A program made the position numbers and the translations under genes. 7,126 nucleotides of DNA from an uncultured Pedobacter sp. (lineage in GTDB: Bacteria; Bacteroidota; Bacteroidia; Sphingobacteriales; Sphingobacteriaceae): NCBI GenBank assembly GCA_938008555.1, contig CALLKE010000231.1, forward strand, positions 1 through 7,126, read 5' to 3'. This document shows, piece after piece, positions 1 through 5,708 of the stretch; positions within the stretch are counted from its first letter, which is position 1, and each line of letters begins with the position of its first letter. The notes beneath the pieces are model-generated. The model worked only from the letters and a program-made list of their open reading frames with translations. It searched no databases and had not been told where the DNA came from.

Positions 1-266
1 ATTATGTCGATCGATAAAAGCTTTCCATCAATCGTAACAGTGGTTGGGTACAAGCAAGACTCTAAGTTATCGCCAAAAATAAAATCATATGAATCCCCAC
101 GTTCTAGCTTCATACGAAAATAAGTTTTTAATGAATACTGGCCATCAAGGTCTATTAATAAAACTTTTGCTTTTGGGTTTATAAATTTTAAACCAAAGGC
201 CAAATGAACAGATGTTGTTGTCTTGGCGACACCACCTTTTGAATTATAAACACAAAAGACTTTCAT
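1..266 (-). CDS. ParA/MinD-like partition ATPase, C-terminus cut by window edge
   Basis: The first 88 residues of a ParA-family ATPase, which segregates plasmids or chromosome origins by ATP-driven binding to nucleoid DNA together with a ParB-type partner. A deviant Walker A motif, KGGVAKTT, lies at residues 10-17, with the signature lysine K10 and catalytic lysine K15; alanine replaces the commoner glycine at residue 14. The A' motif, LLIDLDGQ, follows at residues 36-43. ATG at 264-266 is preceded by a good ribosome binding site (AGGGGG, about 5 nt upstream). The rest of the gene, and any parB, lies beyond position 1. It could belong to a ParA relative with another cargo, since the C-terminus is unseen. 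The ATPase family call is firm; the partition role is inferred from the plasmid-like context. Confidence 0.88.
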   Translation of the reverse strand, partial: MKVFCVYNSKGGVAKTTTSVHLAFGLKFINPKAKVLLIDLDGQYSLKTYFRMKLERGDSYDFIFGDNLESCLYPTTVTIDGKLLSIDI

Positions 267-446
267 AAAACCCCCTAAATTAATCATTAGACAGGCATAA
301 TTCATCATCAACTATAAAATTATCTTGAAACATTGCGGCATTTTAGCAGTTTTCATGGTGATCTTATTCAGTCTTGAGTGCACCTAAGTTTCTGCCTTTA
401 AAGTGTCTATCATTGTCAGGCTGATAATTTAAGACATCAGCTCTGG
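267..446 (-). other. Intergenic leader between toxin and parA-like gene
   Basis: 180 bases with no credible ORF. An imperfect inverted repeat sits just downstream of the toxin stop (TTGTCAG at 413-419, CTGATAA at 421-427, one G/A mismatch), but no T-run follows it on the minus strand, so it is a weak terminator candidate. A minus-strand TATAGT hexamer about 50 bases upstream of the parA start is a possible -10 without a convincing -35. No iterated parS-like repeats are obvious. Confidence 0.3.
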
Positions 447-794
447 TTACGGATGGGGCGTGATAGCCAAAATCGTTATTTGGTTTTTTTGCGGCCCATA
501 ACACCAAAAAATTCTATAAGCGCCGGGTGTATTATTTTGTGCATAAGCCTCAAATACTTTCTGTTTTAAATCATAAGGGTGAACAATGGCATCGTATTCA
601 TGTGTATGTAAACTTGGGTGGCGAGGATTGTTTTGTAGGAACTCCAAACACTTATCAACTTGCTTAAACAAACCTTCAACCGGTGAAGCCTTAACTTTCT
701 TGCTTTTTTTACGAGTATCTAGTGATTTTTTTGCGGCTTCTTCAAGCTTCACGTATTTTTGATCGGCAATCTCTAGCCAAACTAATTCAAACAT
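447..794 (-). CDS. RelE/ParE-superfamily toxin of a type II TA system
   Basis: A 115-residue basic protein matching a widespread family of RelE/ParE-fold toxins recognised by a central NPRHPSLHTHEY segment (residues 56-67) and a C-terminal AYRIFWCYGP...ITILAITPHP block (residues 92-115). R94 lies in the strand that in RelE-type toxins carries substrate-contacting arginines. Residues 24-36 form a lysine/arginine-rich stretch. Members of the fold usually cleave ribosome-bound mRNA or inhibit gyrase; which applies here cannot be read from sequence. It follows the AbrB-type antitoxin with a 6-base gap and its own AAAGG ribosome binding site, so the two are cotranscribed and translationally linked. 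Antitoxin-first order is standard for TA operons. Length appears complete. Confidence 0.8.
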   Translation of the reverse strand: MFELVWLEIADQKYVKLEEAAKKSLDTRKKSKKVKASPVEGLFKQVDKCLEFLQNNPRHPSLHTHEYDAIVHPYDLKQKVFEAYAQNNTPGAYRIFWCYGPQKNQITILAITPHP

Positions 795-800
795 AGGCCT

Positions 801-1070
801 TTAATCCGCTAGCTCTGACTTCCAAGATTTCTTCTTAGAAAACGCAGAAACTTTAACAGTCTTTCCCTCACGAGCCTGCTTTAGACCAAGCGTGACTAGG
901 CTTAATGCTTCTTTATTCTCGAAAAGCCATTTTTCATTAGCTGGAATAGTAACGGCAGGCTTAATTACATATTCTCCGCTTGCACGCTTTTCAATAAGAA
1001 CAGTAACTCCGGCCAGTTCTTCACCTAAGAGAAGACGACCCTTTGAATCTATTTTTTTAGCAGCTGTCAT
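801..1070 (-). CDS. AbrB/SpoVT-type antitoxin
   Basis: An 89-residue protein whose N-terminus carries the swapped-hairpin AbrB signature (KKIDSKGRLLLG, residues 5-16), the DNA-binding element of MazE/VapB-like antitoxins. Residues 46-80 (EKWLFENKEALSLVTLGLKQ and the following basic stretch) would be the toxin-binding tail. It should neutralise the toxin encoded immediately downstream and, as is usual for the family, repress its own promoter. The ATG at 1068-1070 is preceded by GAGGT at 1075-1079. Upstream lies a near-consensus promoter overlapped by three copies of a GTGGGAT half-site, the likely operator. Identification rests on the motif plus context; the tail is not assigned to a named subfamily. 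Confidence 0.8.
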   Translation of the reverse strand: MTAAKKIDSKGRLLLGEELAGVTVLIEKRASGEYVIKPAVTIPANEKWLFENKEALSLVTLGLKQAREGKTVKVSAFSKKKSWKSELAD

Positions 1071-1086
1071 ATATACCTCAATAGCA

Positions 1087-1115
1087 ATAATATACTAAGT
1101 GGGATAAAATGTAAA
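1087..1115 (-). promoter_or_regulatory. Promoter of the AbrB-type TA operon
   Basis: Reading leftward, -35 TTTACA (1110-1115) and -10 TATTAT (1087-1092) are separated by exactly 17 bases, close to sigma-70 consensus. The predicted start near 1080 leaves a very short leader before the ATG at 1070, with the ribosome binding site almost at the RNA 5' end. An overlapping TATATT (1089-1094) is an alternative -10. Confidence 0.6.
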
Positions 1116-1131
1116 GTGGGATAATCCCACT
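1097..1131. promoter_or_regulatory. Three-half-site operator of the AbrB-type TA pair
   Basis: A perfect 8-bp-arm palindrome, AGTGGGAT-A-ATCCCACT (1115-1131), is followed leftward by a third copy of the half-site in direct orientation (AAGTGGGATAA at 1097-1107 and again at 1114-1124, repeat distance 17 bp). The sites cover the promoter spacer and the -35 edge, so bound antitoxin would block RNA polymerase. Autoregulation by the antitoxin is inferred from TA family behaviour. Confidence 0.65.
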
Positions 1132-1174
1132 AAGCATCATAGTTAAATCAATTATCATATAGATTAAATACTTC

Positions 1175-1203
1175 TTGCCTTATAGTATCCGATCGGATAC
1201 TAT
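1175..1203 (+). promoter_or_regulatory. Candidate promoter of the HigBA-like pair
   Basis: TTGCCT (1175-1180) and TACTAT (1198-1203) with a 17-base spacer form a moderate sigma-70 match. Transcription would start around 1209-1210, on the GTG start codon, giving a leaderless toxin message. An alternative -10, TATAGT (1181-1186), has no good -35. Confidence 0.35.
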
Positions 1204-1208
1204 AAGGC
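1177..1208. promoter_or_regulatory. 32-bp perfect palindrome, operator of the HigBA-like pair
   Basis: A perfect, gapless 32-bp palindrome centred on CGATCG between 1192 and 1193, with half-site GCCTTATAGTATCC. It abuts the toxin GTG at 1210 and contains the only AAGG that could serve as its ribosome binding site. No T-run follows, so it is not a terminator. An HTH antitoxin operator is the simplest reading, with the candidate promoter elements lying inside it. A central GATC could respond to Dam-type methylation if the host has it (inference). Confidence 0.7.
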
Positions 1209-1209
1209 T

Positions 1210-1545
1210 GTGGAATCTACAACAAAGAGACTCATCGACTATGAAACCAGTAATGGAGAATGTCCCATTCGGACATGGCTTGAGAGCTTAGATGTTCCGA
1301 TATCAGCCCGTATCGAAGCTAGATTACAGCGCGTTGCACTTGGTAATATGGGAGATGCGAAACCTGTCGGCCAAGGTGTTGCTGAGCTACGATTTACGTT
1401 CGGCAGTGGATACCGCGTTTACTTCGCTTCACATGGAGATGATGTTGTCATTTTACTTTGTGGTGGTGATAAAGGGTCGCAAAGTAACGATATTGAAACG
1501 GCTATAAGTTATTGGCTAGATTTCAAAAGGAGAAACAATGCTTAA
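1210..1545 (+). CDS. HigB/Gp49-like RelE-superfamily toxin (COG3657 type)
   Basis: A 111-residue toxin of the phage Gp49/HigB-like group. Diagnostic blocks are PIRTWLESL (20-28), a GNMGDAKPVGQGVAELRF segment (about 46-63), GSGYRVYF (66-73), then ILLCGGDKGSQ (81-91) and a terminal helix. These toxins belong to the RelE/ParE fold and act with an HTH antitoxin encoded just downstream, the reverse of the usual order; the 3' end overlaps the antitoxin by 8 bases. The start is GTG; an upstream in-frame TAG at 1183-1185 rules out a much longer protein and there is no in-frame ATG nearby. AAGG lies only 2 bases before GTG, so initiation should be weak or leaderless. This would keep toxin synthesis below that of the antitoxin, which has a strong ribosome binding site. 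Confidence 0.88.
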   Translation: MESTTKRLIDYETSNGECPIRTWLESLDVPISARIEARLQRVALGNMGDAKPVGQGVAELRFTFGSGYRVYFASHGDDVVILLCGGDKGSQSNDIETAISYWLDFKRRNNA

Positions 1546-1861
1546 AGCAAATCGCTCACATGAAAAAGGTTTGGTTGAATGGCTTAAAAAAAGTTCAGAT
1601 AACCAGCGTGAATATTTAAAAGCATCGATCGAAGAAAATTCTGATATGCCAGAGGCAATTCTAGCAGCTATTCGAGAAATAGCTGAAGCGCGTGGCTTTG
1701 AAACTCTTGCTGAAGAGGCTGGCCTAAGCCAGAAAGCCCTTTATAAAATTTTGTCTGAAGATAAAGATTCAAAGCCACGGTTCGAGACGATATCTCAACT
1801 CGTTCAAGCTTTGGGCCTTAGATTTACTGTAGAACCTGCACACAAAACCAAGGTTAGTTAA
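1538..1861 (+). CDS. HTH antitoxin of the HigBA-like pair (COG3636 type)
   Basis: A 107-residue Xre/HigA-like antitoxin. After an N-terminal region with WLKKSSDNQREYLKASIEE (about 15-33), which resembles the antidote family segment followed by an acidic patch, residues 41-97 form a lambda-repressor-type HTH: AAIREIAEARG, then LAEEAGLSQKALYKILS, then FETISQLVQALGLRFTV. It should bind and silence the toxin whose last 8 bases it overlaps, and repress the operon through the 32-bp palindrome upstream. ATG at 1538 is preceded by AAAAGGAG inside the toxin gene, a much stronger site than the toxin's own. The next gene converges, with stops 31 bases apart and no obvious terminator in between. Confidence 0.87.
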   Translation: MLKANRSHEKGLVEWLKKSSDNQREYLKASIEENSDMPEAILAAIREIAEARGFETLAEEAGLSQKALYKILSEDKDSKPRFETISQLVQALGLRFTVEPAHKTKVS

Positions 1862-1892
1862 CTTCGCAACTCCACCATATAGAGACCATAAA

Positions 1893-2435
1893 TCACAAAC
1901 AGCGATAAAACGTGCCCTTAGACACGCCAAGAATCTTACAAATATCTCCAACTTTAAGACCCGGCTGCGCTTGAAGCTCTCGGGCTTGCTTAATCTTATC
2001 AGCTGTTAAAAGCCTTGGCCTTCCACCGCACCGGCCGCGGGCTTTAGCTGATGCTAAACCTGCCTTAGTTCTTTCACTAATCAGTGACCTTTCAAATTCC
2101 GCAAGGGCCCCGAACACATGAAAAATTAACCGGCCACCAGAAGTTGTCGTATCAATACTTTCGCGTAAAGATTTAAATCCAATGCCTCTTTGCTCAAGTT
2201 CTTCAACCATAGCAATTAAGCTTTTAAGTGTGCGACCTAAGCGGTCAAGCCTCCAGACAACGAGCACATCACCTGATCGTGCATACTTTAACAAAGCATC
2301 AAGCCCTGACCTGTCATCAATGGATCCGCTGATTTTATCTGAATAAAAGCTTTCGCAGCCTGATTTTTTAAGCTCATCTAATTGTAAATCAAGATTTTGT
2401 TCTTCTCTGGAAACTCTTGCGTAACCGATCAACAT
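1893..2435 (-). CDS. Tn3-type serine resolvase/invertase
   Basis: A 180-residue small serine recombinase, which cuts and rejoins DNA through a serine nucleophile and typically resolves plasmid or transposon cointegrates, or inverts segments. Nucleophile S9 lies in YARVSREEQN (5-14), with R7 beside it; D64, R65 and R68 in WRLDRLGR; R116, E121 and R122 in EFERSLISERT. All family active-site positions appear present. Residues 138-180 (GGRPRLLTADKI... DICKILGVSKGTFYRCL) form the Hin-like HTH DNA-binding domain. The reading frame stays open to 2492, but ATG at 2433-2435 is preferred because GGAGG precedes it by 9 bases and the protein then begins like other resolvases. No transposase or clear terminal repeats are visible, so a stand-alone plasmid dimer resolvase or an eroded transposon are both possible. 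Confidence 0.93.
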   Translation of the reverse strand: MLIGYARVSREEQNLDLQLDELKKSGCESFYSDKISGSIDDRSGLDALLKYARSGDVLVVWRLDRLGRTLKSLIAMVEELEQRGIGFKSLRESIDTTTSGGRLIFHVFGALAEFERSLISERTKAGLASAKARGRCGGRPRLLTADKIKQARELQAQPGLKVGDICKILGVSKGTFYRCL

Positions 2436-2454
2436 AAATAAAACCTCCGCTGTA

Positions 2455-2477
2455 GTTTCCGAAATCGTTTCAGAAAC
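2455..2477. promoter_or_regulatory. Tandem GTTTCnGAAAC sites upstream of resolvase
   Basis: Two 12-bp-spaced quasi-palindromes, GTTTCCGAAA (2455-2464) and GTTTCAGAAAC (2467-2477), lie 20-42 bases before the resolvase ATG. They could be an autoregulatory or recombination subsite bound by the resolvase. A canonical three-subsite res locus is not evident by eye. Confidence 0.3.
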
Positions 2478-2590
2478 AAAGCGTGATCTCAAGGTTTTCT
2501 ATTTTTTTAGAGCTGCATATGAACTTGATACTAAGATGAGTTTTGGAACTCTTTTTATATATAAAAACCAGACCTTAGACTTGCGATAAG

Positions 2591-2633
2591 ATCAAAATAA
2601 AACCTGTAACATAAAAGTTTTATGTTACAGGTT
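2591..2633 (-). terminator. Rho-independent terminator of the prepilin gene
   Basis: Perfect 16-bp arms (AACCTGTAACATAAAA at 2601-2616 and its complement at 2618-2633) around one base. On the minus strand the hairpin is followed by TTTTATTTTGAT. The stem is AT-rich but long. It lies 20 bases past the prepilin stop and insulates the resolvase from prepilin transcription. Confidence 0.75.
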
Positions 2634-2652
2634 AGAGTCTTAAAAACGACCG

Positions 2653-3828
2653 TTATTGAATACTATACACTGTATCAGCAGTGCCTTTACAGTAAAAACC
2701 TAAAAATATCGTGTCATTTGAATCTACACGACCAGTTAATCTAAATCTTGTCCAACTAGCATCAGAAATATCATTAAATGTTGAACATACTTTTACATCA
2801 GGTTGTGGCCTATAGATGTCAGAATATCCAAAGCATATATGACAGTTTGATTTCAGATACTGAGCAGCATCAGTCTGTTGTGCTGTTGGAGCCGGACAAC
2901 GGGTTCTAAAGTAAAAACTATCGTTATCATCCACATCACCACTTAAATTTATACTCTGTCGAGAACTCGAGTTCATGGAGTGAGTAGCAAAAACTGCAGG
3001 CGTGCTATTAAGGGCCACATTGCCATTATTCGTTGTATCCCTGTGCCCTATATCAAAAGAACAGCTTGAAAAATAGGCTTCCAAAGAGGTTGGGTCGCTT
3101 GAAGTACAATTACCACCAACAAATAACTTATCATTCGAATCTACAACACCAGACAACATTAAGCCTTTTAGACCAGGTTTATCAGTTTGATACTGTAGAT
3201 AATCTATTGGCCTTGTATCGTCTTGATGGCCAAATTCAATATAACATCCGGCAGGATATTTTGAAATTTCTCCAAAAGGGTTAGCAGCGCCACCACCAAC
3301 CTCACAGTTAGTAACTTGTTGCTTAGTAACATCATCAGGGTCGGTTTGGGTTACAAAAGATATACTTGAAATAATGGTTGGCCTTATAGCAACAGAATTT
3401 GAGTTTTTTAATTTAAACTGTATAGAGACATCACCCGTGTAGTGATTAGACGCTCCAGAGAAATTAAGAATTTTTATGATTTCTACATTTAACAACGCAG
3501 ATCCACTGACACCACTGGTGGTGCTTATGAAGGGCGTGGCTGCTGTATCAAAAATTTTATTTACTGATATTTCACTAGGCACTGTAAGGATCGGGAACTT
3601 AATATCTCCTACAGAGTTTATTGCTAAAGGACAAAATCCTAAACTGCCAGAAAATTTTCTATTTAAAACGTTTTTTAGATCAACAATTTCTTGCTTAGCC
3701 TCCAAAAATTTAATTTGTCGTTGCTGAGAAAACATCATGCTGGAAAAAACTGAGCCTACAATACCGAGCAACCCCATGGCTATAATGACTTCGATTAAAC
3801 TCATTCCTTTTTGATTTCTAATGAACAT
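2653..3828 (-). CDS. Type IV prepilin-like (PilW/GspJ-like) protein with three cysteine-bounded repeats
   Basis: A 391-residue secreted or surface protein. MFIRNQKG is a short class III leader; prepilin peptidase would cut after G8, leaving N-terminal methionine and glutamate at mature position 5 (MSLIEV), then a hydrophobic helix to about residue 33. This is the N-terminus of minor pilins and pseudopilins. Residues 34-190 look like an extracellular beta-rich pilin body, with C66 and C175. The C-terminal half holds three repeats, each opening and closing with cysteine (C195-C241, C256-C311, C329-C380) and carrying L(S/T)GxVD(S/D)ND. The ATG at 3826-3828 is chosen over a TTG at 3849 because AGGA precedes it by 6 bases and it gives a normal leader. 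It is monocistronic, with a terminator after it and a poly-G tract upstream. Its role (pilus tip adhesin, pseudopilin or other) is not known. Confidence 0.82.
   Translation of the reverse strand: MFIRNQKGMSLIEVIIAMGLLGIVGSVFSSMMFSQQRQIKFLEAKQEIVDLKNVLNRKFSGSLGFCPLAINSVGDIKFPILTVPSEISVNKIFDTAATPFISTTSGVSGSALLNVEIIKILNFSGASNHYTGDVSIQFKLKNSNSVAIRPTIISSISFVTQTDPDDVTKQQVTNCEVGGGAANPFGEISKYPAGCYIEFGHQDDTRPIDYLQYQTDKPGLKGLMLSGVVDSNDKLFVGGNCTSSDPTSLEAYFSSCSFDIGHRDTTNNGNVALNSTPAVFATHSMNSSSRQSINLSGDVDDNDSFYFRTRCPAPTAQQTDAAQYLKSNCHICFGYSDIYRPQPDVKVCSTFNDISDASWTRFRLTGRVDSNDTIFLGFYCKGTADTVYSIQ
2689..3246 (-). repeat. Three in-gene ~47-56-residue repeats of the prepilin
   Basis: Protein-level tandem repeats: repeat 1 at 3106-3246, repeat 2 at 2896-3063, repeat 3 at 2689-2844. 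Shared pattern: C-x-I/F-x-F/I-G-H/Y-x-D near the start, a variable middle, then L(S/T)GxVD(S/D)ND-x-x-F ending in C. The paired end cysteines suggest one disulfide per repeat, and the acidic DSND/DDND loops could bind calcium (inference). The repeats are too diverged in DNA for recent duplication. Confidence 0.75.
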
Positions 3829-3862
3829 TGGGAGTCCTATTGTTAACAACTTATGACAATCG

Positions 3863-3895
3863 ATTTTAAGTTTACCCCCCCCGATTTTTTCGCAA
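3863..3895 (-). promoter_or_regulatory. Poly-G tract in candidate prepilin promoter
   Basis: On the minus strand, TTGCGA (3890-3895) is followed by A5, TC, then G8 (3875-3882), then TAAACT (3869-3874) and TAAAAT (3863-3868). The spacing to these two possible -10 hexamers is 15 and 21 bases, neither optimal, so a change in G number would alter spacing. The homopolymer is seen; promoter activity is inferred. Confidence 0.35.
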
Positions 3896-3918
3896 GGCTA
3901 GTTTCTGCGTACCACGTT

Positions 3919-4707
3919 TTACAGAATATCCGCGTCCAACACGCCGCTCACACCAACAGATTCAGACGACCGAACAACTTCAGGACTAAATTCCAGCCGG
4001 GCTTTTAAAACCTGATTCTCAGCCTTCACAGCGGCTAGATCAGCGCGAAGCTCACCGACTTCTTTTGTTAACTGATACGTTTTATCTTTAATAATTTGAT
4101 CTACCTGCGCACTCTTTTCCCGAAGATTATCTTTTTCGTATTTTGTACGTTCACTAATTTTTCGGCTAAATTCTTCCCGATTAAAATCTTGATCGTCTTT
4201 TGATCCGCGAACAAACAACAACGCTCCAAACAGTAAACTCACCCACGCAATAAAACCCATCTCTTGACGGTCATAGATCACATCAAACCGCCCGCGCTGC
4301 TGTAAACTCTTAAAAAATGACCCTGCGTAAGCTTCACGGCGAACCTTATTAAACGCTTCGTGCACGGGCTGCCAGTCAACCATCACAGCAATTTTATTCC
4401 CTGCTTTATCAACCTCAACGTAGCGCTCACTGCCAGCATAAAAAACCACATAAATTAAAAATATCAACGCCGGCATTACAACAGATAATTCCTTATACGA
4501 ATAAAACCCAAAAGCTTCTTCACTGGGACCAACGAACGCTTTTATAATCCAAGAAAACACCACAGACCCCAAAACAATCGGCAAAACGTAAAAAACCAAA
4601 TAAGGCCACAGCGCAAATAACACGTACAAAATCCCACCGATGACAAGAGCTCCTACAATTAAAAATAAAACAAAGTTTTCAGCGTGTTCGTTTTTATTTT
4701 CACTCAT
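3919..4707 (-). CDS. Four-helix membrane protein with C-terminal coiled coil
   Basis: A 262-residue protein of no family I recognise. Hydrophobic segments at about 12-32, 35-57, 73-92 and 149-167 give four membrane spans. A soluble loop (93-148) lies between spans 3 and 4. Residues 170-240 are highly charged with heptad-like hydrophobics, predicting a long coiled coil, and a short tail follows. The positively charged RGSK after span 4 suggests that the coiled coil is cytoplasmic. Its ATG overlaps the upstream gene's stop in an ATGA (4704-4707), with AAGGAAGGTG as ribosome binding site inside that gene, so the two are translationally coupled and probably act together. No enzyme motif is visible. 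Possible roles are anchoring the nuclease-like partner at the membrane or a plasmid transfer function (inference). Confidence 0.8.
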   Translation of the reverse strand: MSENKNEHAENFVLFLIVGALVIGGILYVLFALWPYLVFYVLPIVLGSVVFSWIIKAFVGPSEEAFGFYSYKELSVVMPALIFLIYVVFYAGSERYVEVDKAGNKIAVMVDWQPVHEAFNKVRREAYAGSFFKSLQQRGRFDVIYDRQEMGFIAWVSLLFGALLFVRGSKDDQDFNREEFSRKISERTKYEKDNLREKSAQVDQIIKDKTYQLTKEVGELRADLAAVKAENQVLKARLEFSPEVVRSSESVGVSGVLDADIL

Positions 4708-5507
4708 TTAACACCTTCCTTAGCCGAAGCCACAGGCCAAAGCTTCCCAAGAAAATGTGAATAACTCTCCACATAAAAAGCTTTTGAACTTCCACAAACT
4801 TCCTTCAAATCATCGTAAACCCGATCTGTATAACCAACCCAGAAAACTCGATGTATTAACGGCTGACTCCCACGCATCACAGACTCATAAGACCATTTTT
4901 TGTCTTGGTAACGACTTTTCTTTCTTGGCGTTGTTTCGATTTCAAAAGCGATCCGCTCACCTTTTGAAGATATAAAAACACCATCTGGAACAACCTCTTT
5001 TGGGAGTCCTTCCCATGAATATTCGCTTTCAAAGCCCTTCATGCGGATTCTACGCTCACTGATCCATTTCATAACCTTGCCCGTGCGCTCAATCGCAATC
5101 CGGCAGTCATTGACACGCGTATCATGCTCATAACTTCTAAAATCCACGCTCTTCAGCGGTAATGCGTAGGCATCCAGTGGCCGCTGGCTTTGCAGCACCT
5201 GAAATCCTCTCAATGTCAGCAAATACAAACTTTTGGACTCCGTATAAACCCGCTCTGTCGTAATAAATCCTAAAGTGCGAAGCTTCTGCAGCCGCTGGCG
5301 TGTCACCCATAAATTCTTTGGCAACGCCTGCGTGACCGCCTTACGGCGATCAAAACGGTAAAAATAAATCTGCTCCAAAGACGCAAACTTCTGATCAAGC
5401 AGAAAACTAAAAACGTCTAAATCTCTTTTTGTTAACTTAAAATTCTTTTCTGACTTTTTTGAATCCATTAAAACCAAGCCATCATTCAAAACTTTTTCTA
5501 TTTCCAT
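4704..5507 (-). CDS. Winged-helix protein with nuclease-like domain, Replic_Relax-like
   Basis: A 267-residue protein. Residues 22-108 form a winged helix-turn-helix: TKRDLDVFSFLLDQKFASLEQ, then RQRLQKLRTLGFI, wing, then LYLLTLRGFQVL. The C-terminal half contains YEHDTRVND (126-134) and VPDGVF (173-178), followed by FEIETT (188-193), then K196/K197, Y200 and K203. This order (conserved H/D, PDG, beta strand with ExE, basic helix) resembles the replication-relaxation family and PD-(D/E)XK-type folds, with D175, E189 and E191 as candidate metal ligands. I call it Replic_Relax-like on motif order only. It starts at ATG 5505-5507, behind a G-rich leader (AATAGGGTC), and is the first gene of a two-gene operon with the membrane protein. 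A long inverted repeat 80 bases upstream may be its binding target. DNA binding is likely; nuclease activity is unproven. Confidence 0.65.
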   Translation of the reverse strand: MEIEKVLNDGLVLMDSKKSEKNFKLTKRDLDVFSFLLDQKFASLEQIYFYRFDRRKAVTQALPKNLWVTRQRLQKLRTLGFITTERVYTESKSLYLLTLRGFQVLQSQRPLDAYALPLKSVDFRSYEHDTRVNDCRIAIERTGKVMKWISERRIRMKGFESEYSWEGLPKEVVPDGVFISSKGERIAFEIETTPRKKSRYQDKKWSYESVMRGSQPLIHRVFWVGYTDRVYDDLKEVCGSSKAFYVESYSHFLGKLWPVASAKEGVK

Positions 5508-5587
5508 GACCCTATTCCCCGCTCCCTTCCATAATTTCCAGACTCACCCCAACCCAAATAAACTACATATCTACTACCAATCTTCTT

Positions 5588-5650
5588 CCCCATCCTTACT
5601 CGTGACCACTTACACACGTAGGGGGTGAGTGGTCACGAGTAAGGATGGGG
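5588..5650. repeat. Perfect 23-bp inverted repeat with 17-base loop
   Basis: Arms 5588-5610 and 5628-5650 are exact reverse complements (beginning CCCCATCCTTACTCGTGACC), with loop TACACACGTAGGGGGTG. No T-run flanks either side, so termination is unlikely. GGGGTGAGT (5622-5630), spanning the loop and right arm, can also pair with ACTCACCCC at 5542-5550, giving an alternative fold on the leader of the leftward operon. Candidates are a relaxase or Rep recognition hairpin (oriT or origin), a recombination site, or an operator. Confidence 0.8.
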
Positions 5651-5708
5651 TCACTATACTGCGTAACTAGCTGATTTTACTTGCTTCTTATTTTTAAAAA
5701 CCCCTTCA

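Noticed and set aside
892..1098. A 68-residue plus-strand reading frame
   Set aside because: It lies antisense to the AbrB-type antitoxin gene, which has a clear motif, ribosome binding site and promoter; the plus frame shows no family signal.
1292..1507. A 71-residue plus-strand frame inside the HigB-like toxin
   Set aside because: Out-of-frame shadow of a strongly recognised toxin gene, without its own ribosome binding site.
2436..2492. Extending the resolvase to ATG 2492 (19 extra residues)
   Set aside because: The extension covers the ribosome binding site and dyad sites, has no homology-like character, and resolvases begin at the MLIGYARVS equivalent.
3829..3849. Extending the prepilin to TTG 3849
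   Set aside because: The ATG at 3826-3828 has an AGGA site and gives a standard short class III leader.
5588..5650. Long hairpin as a transcription terminator
   Set aside because: No T-run follows the stem on either strand and no gene ends next to it.
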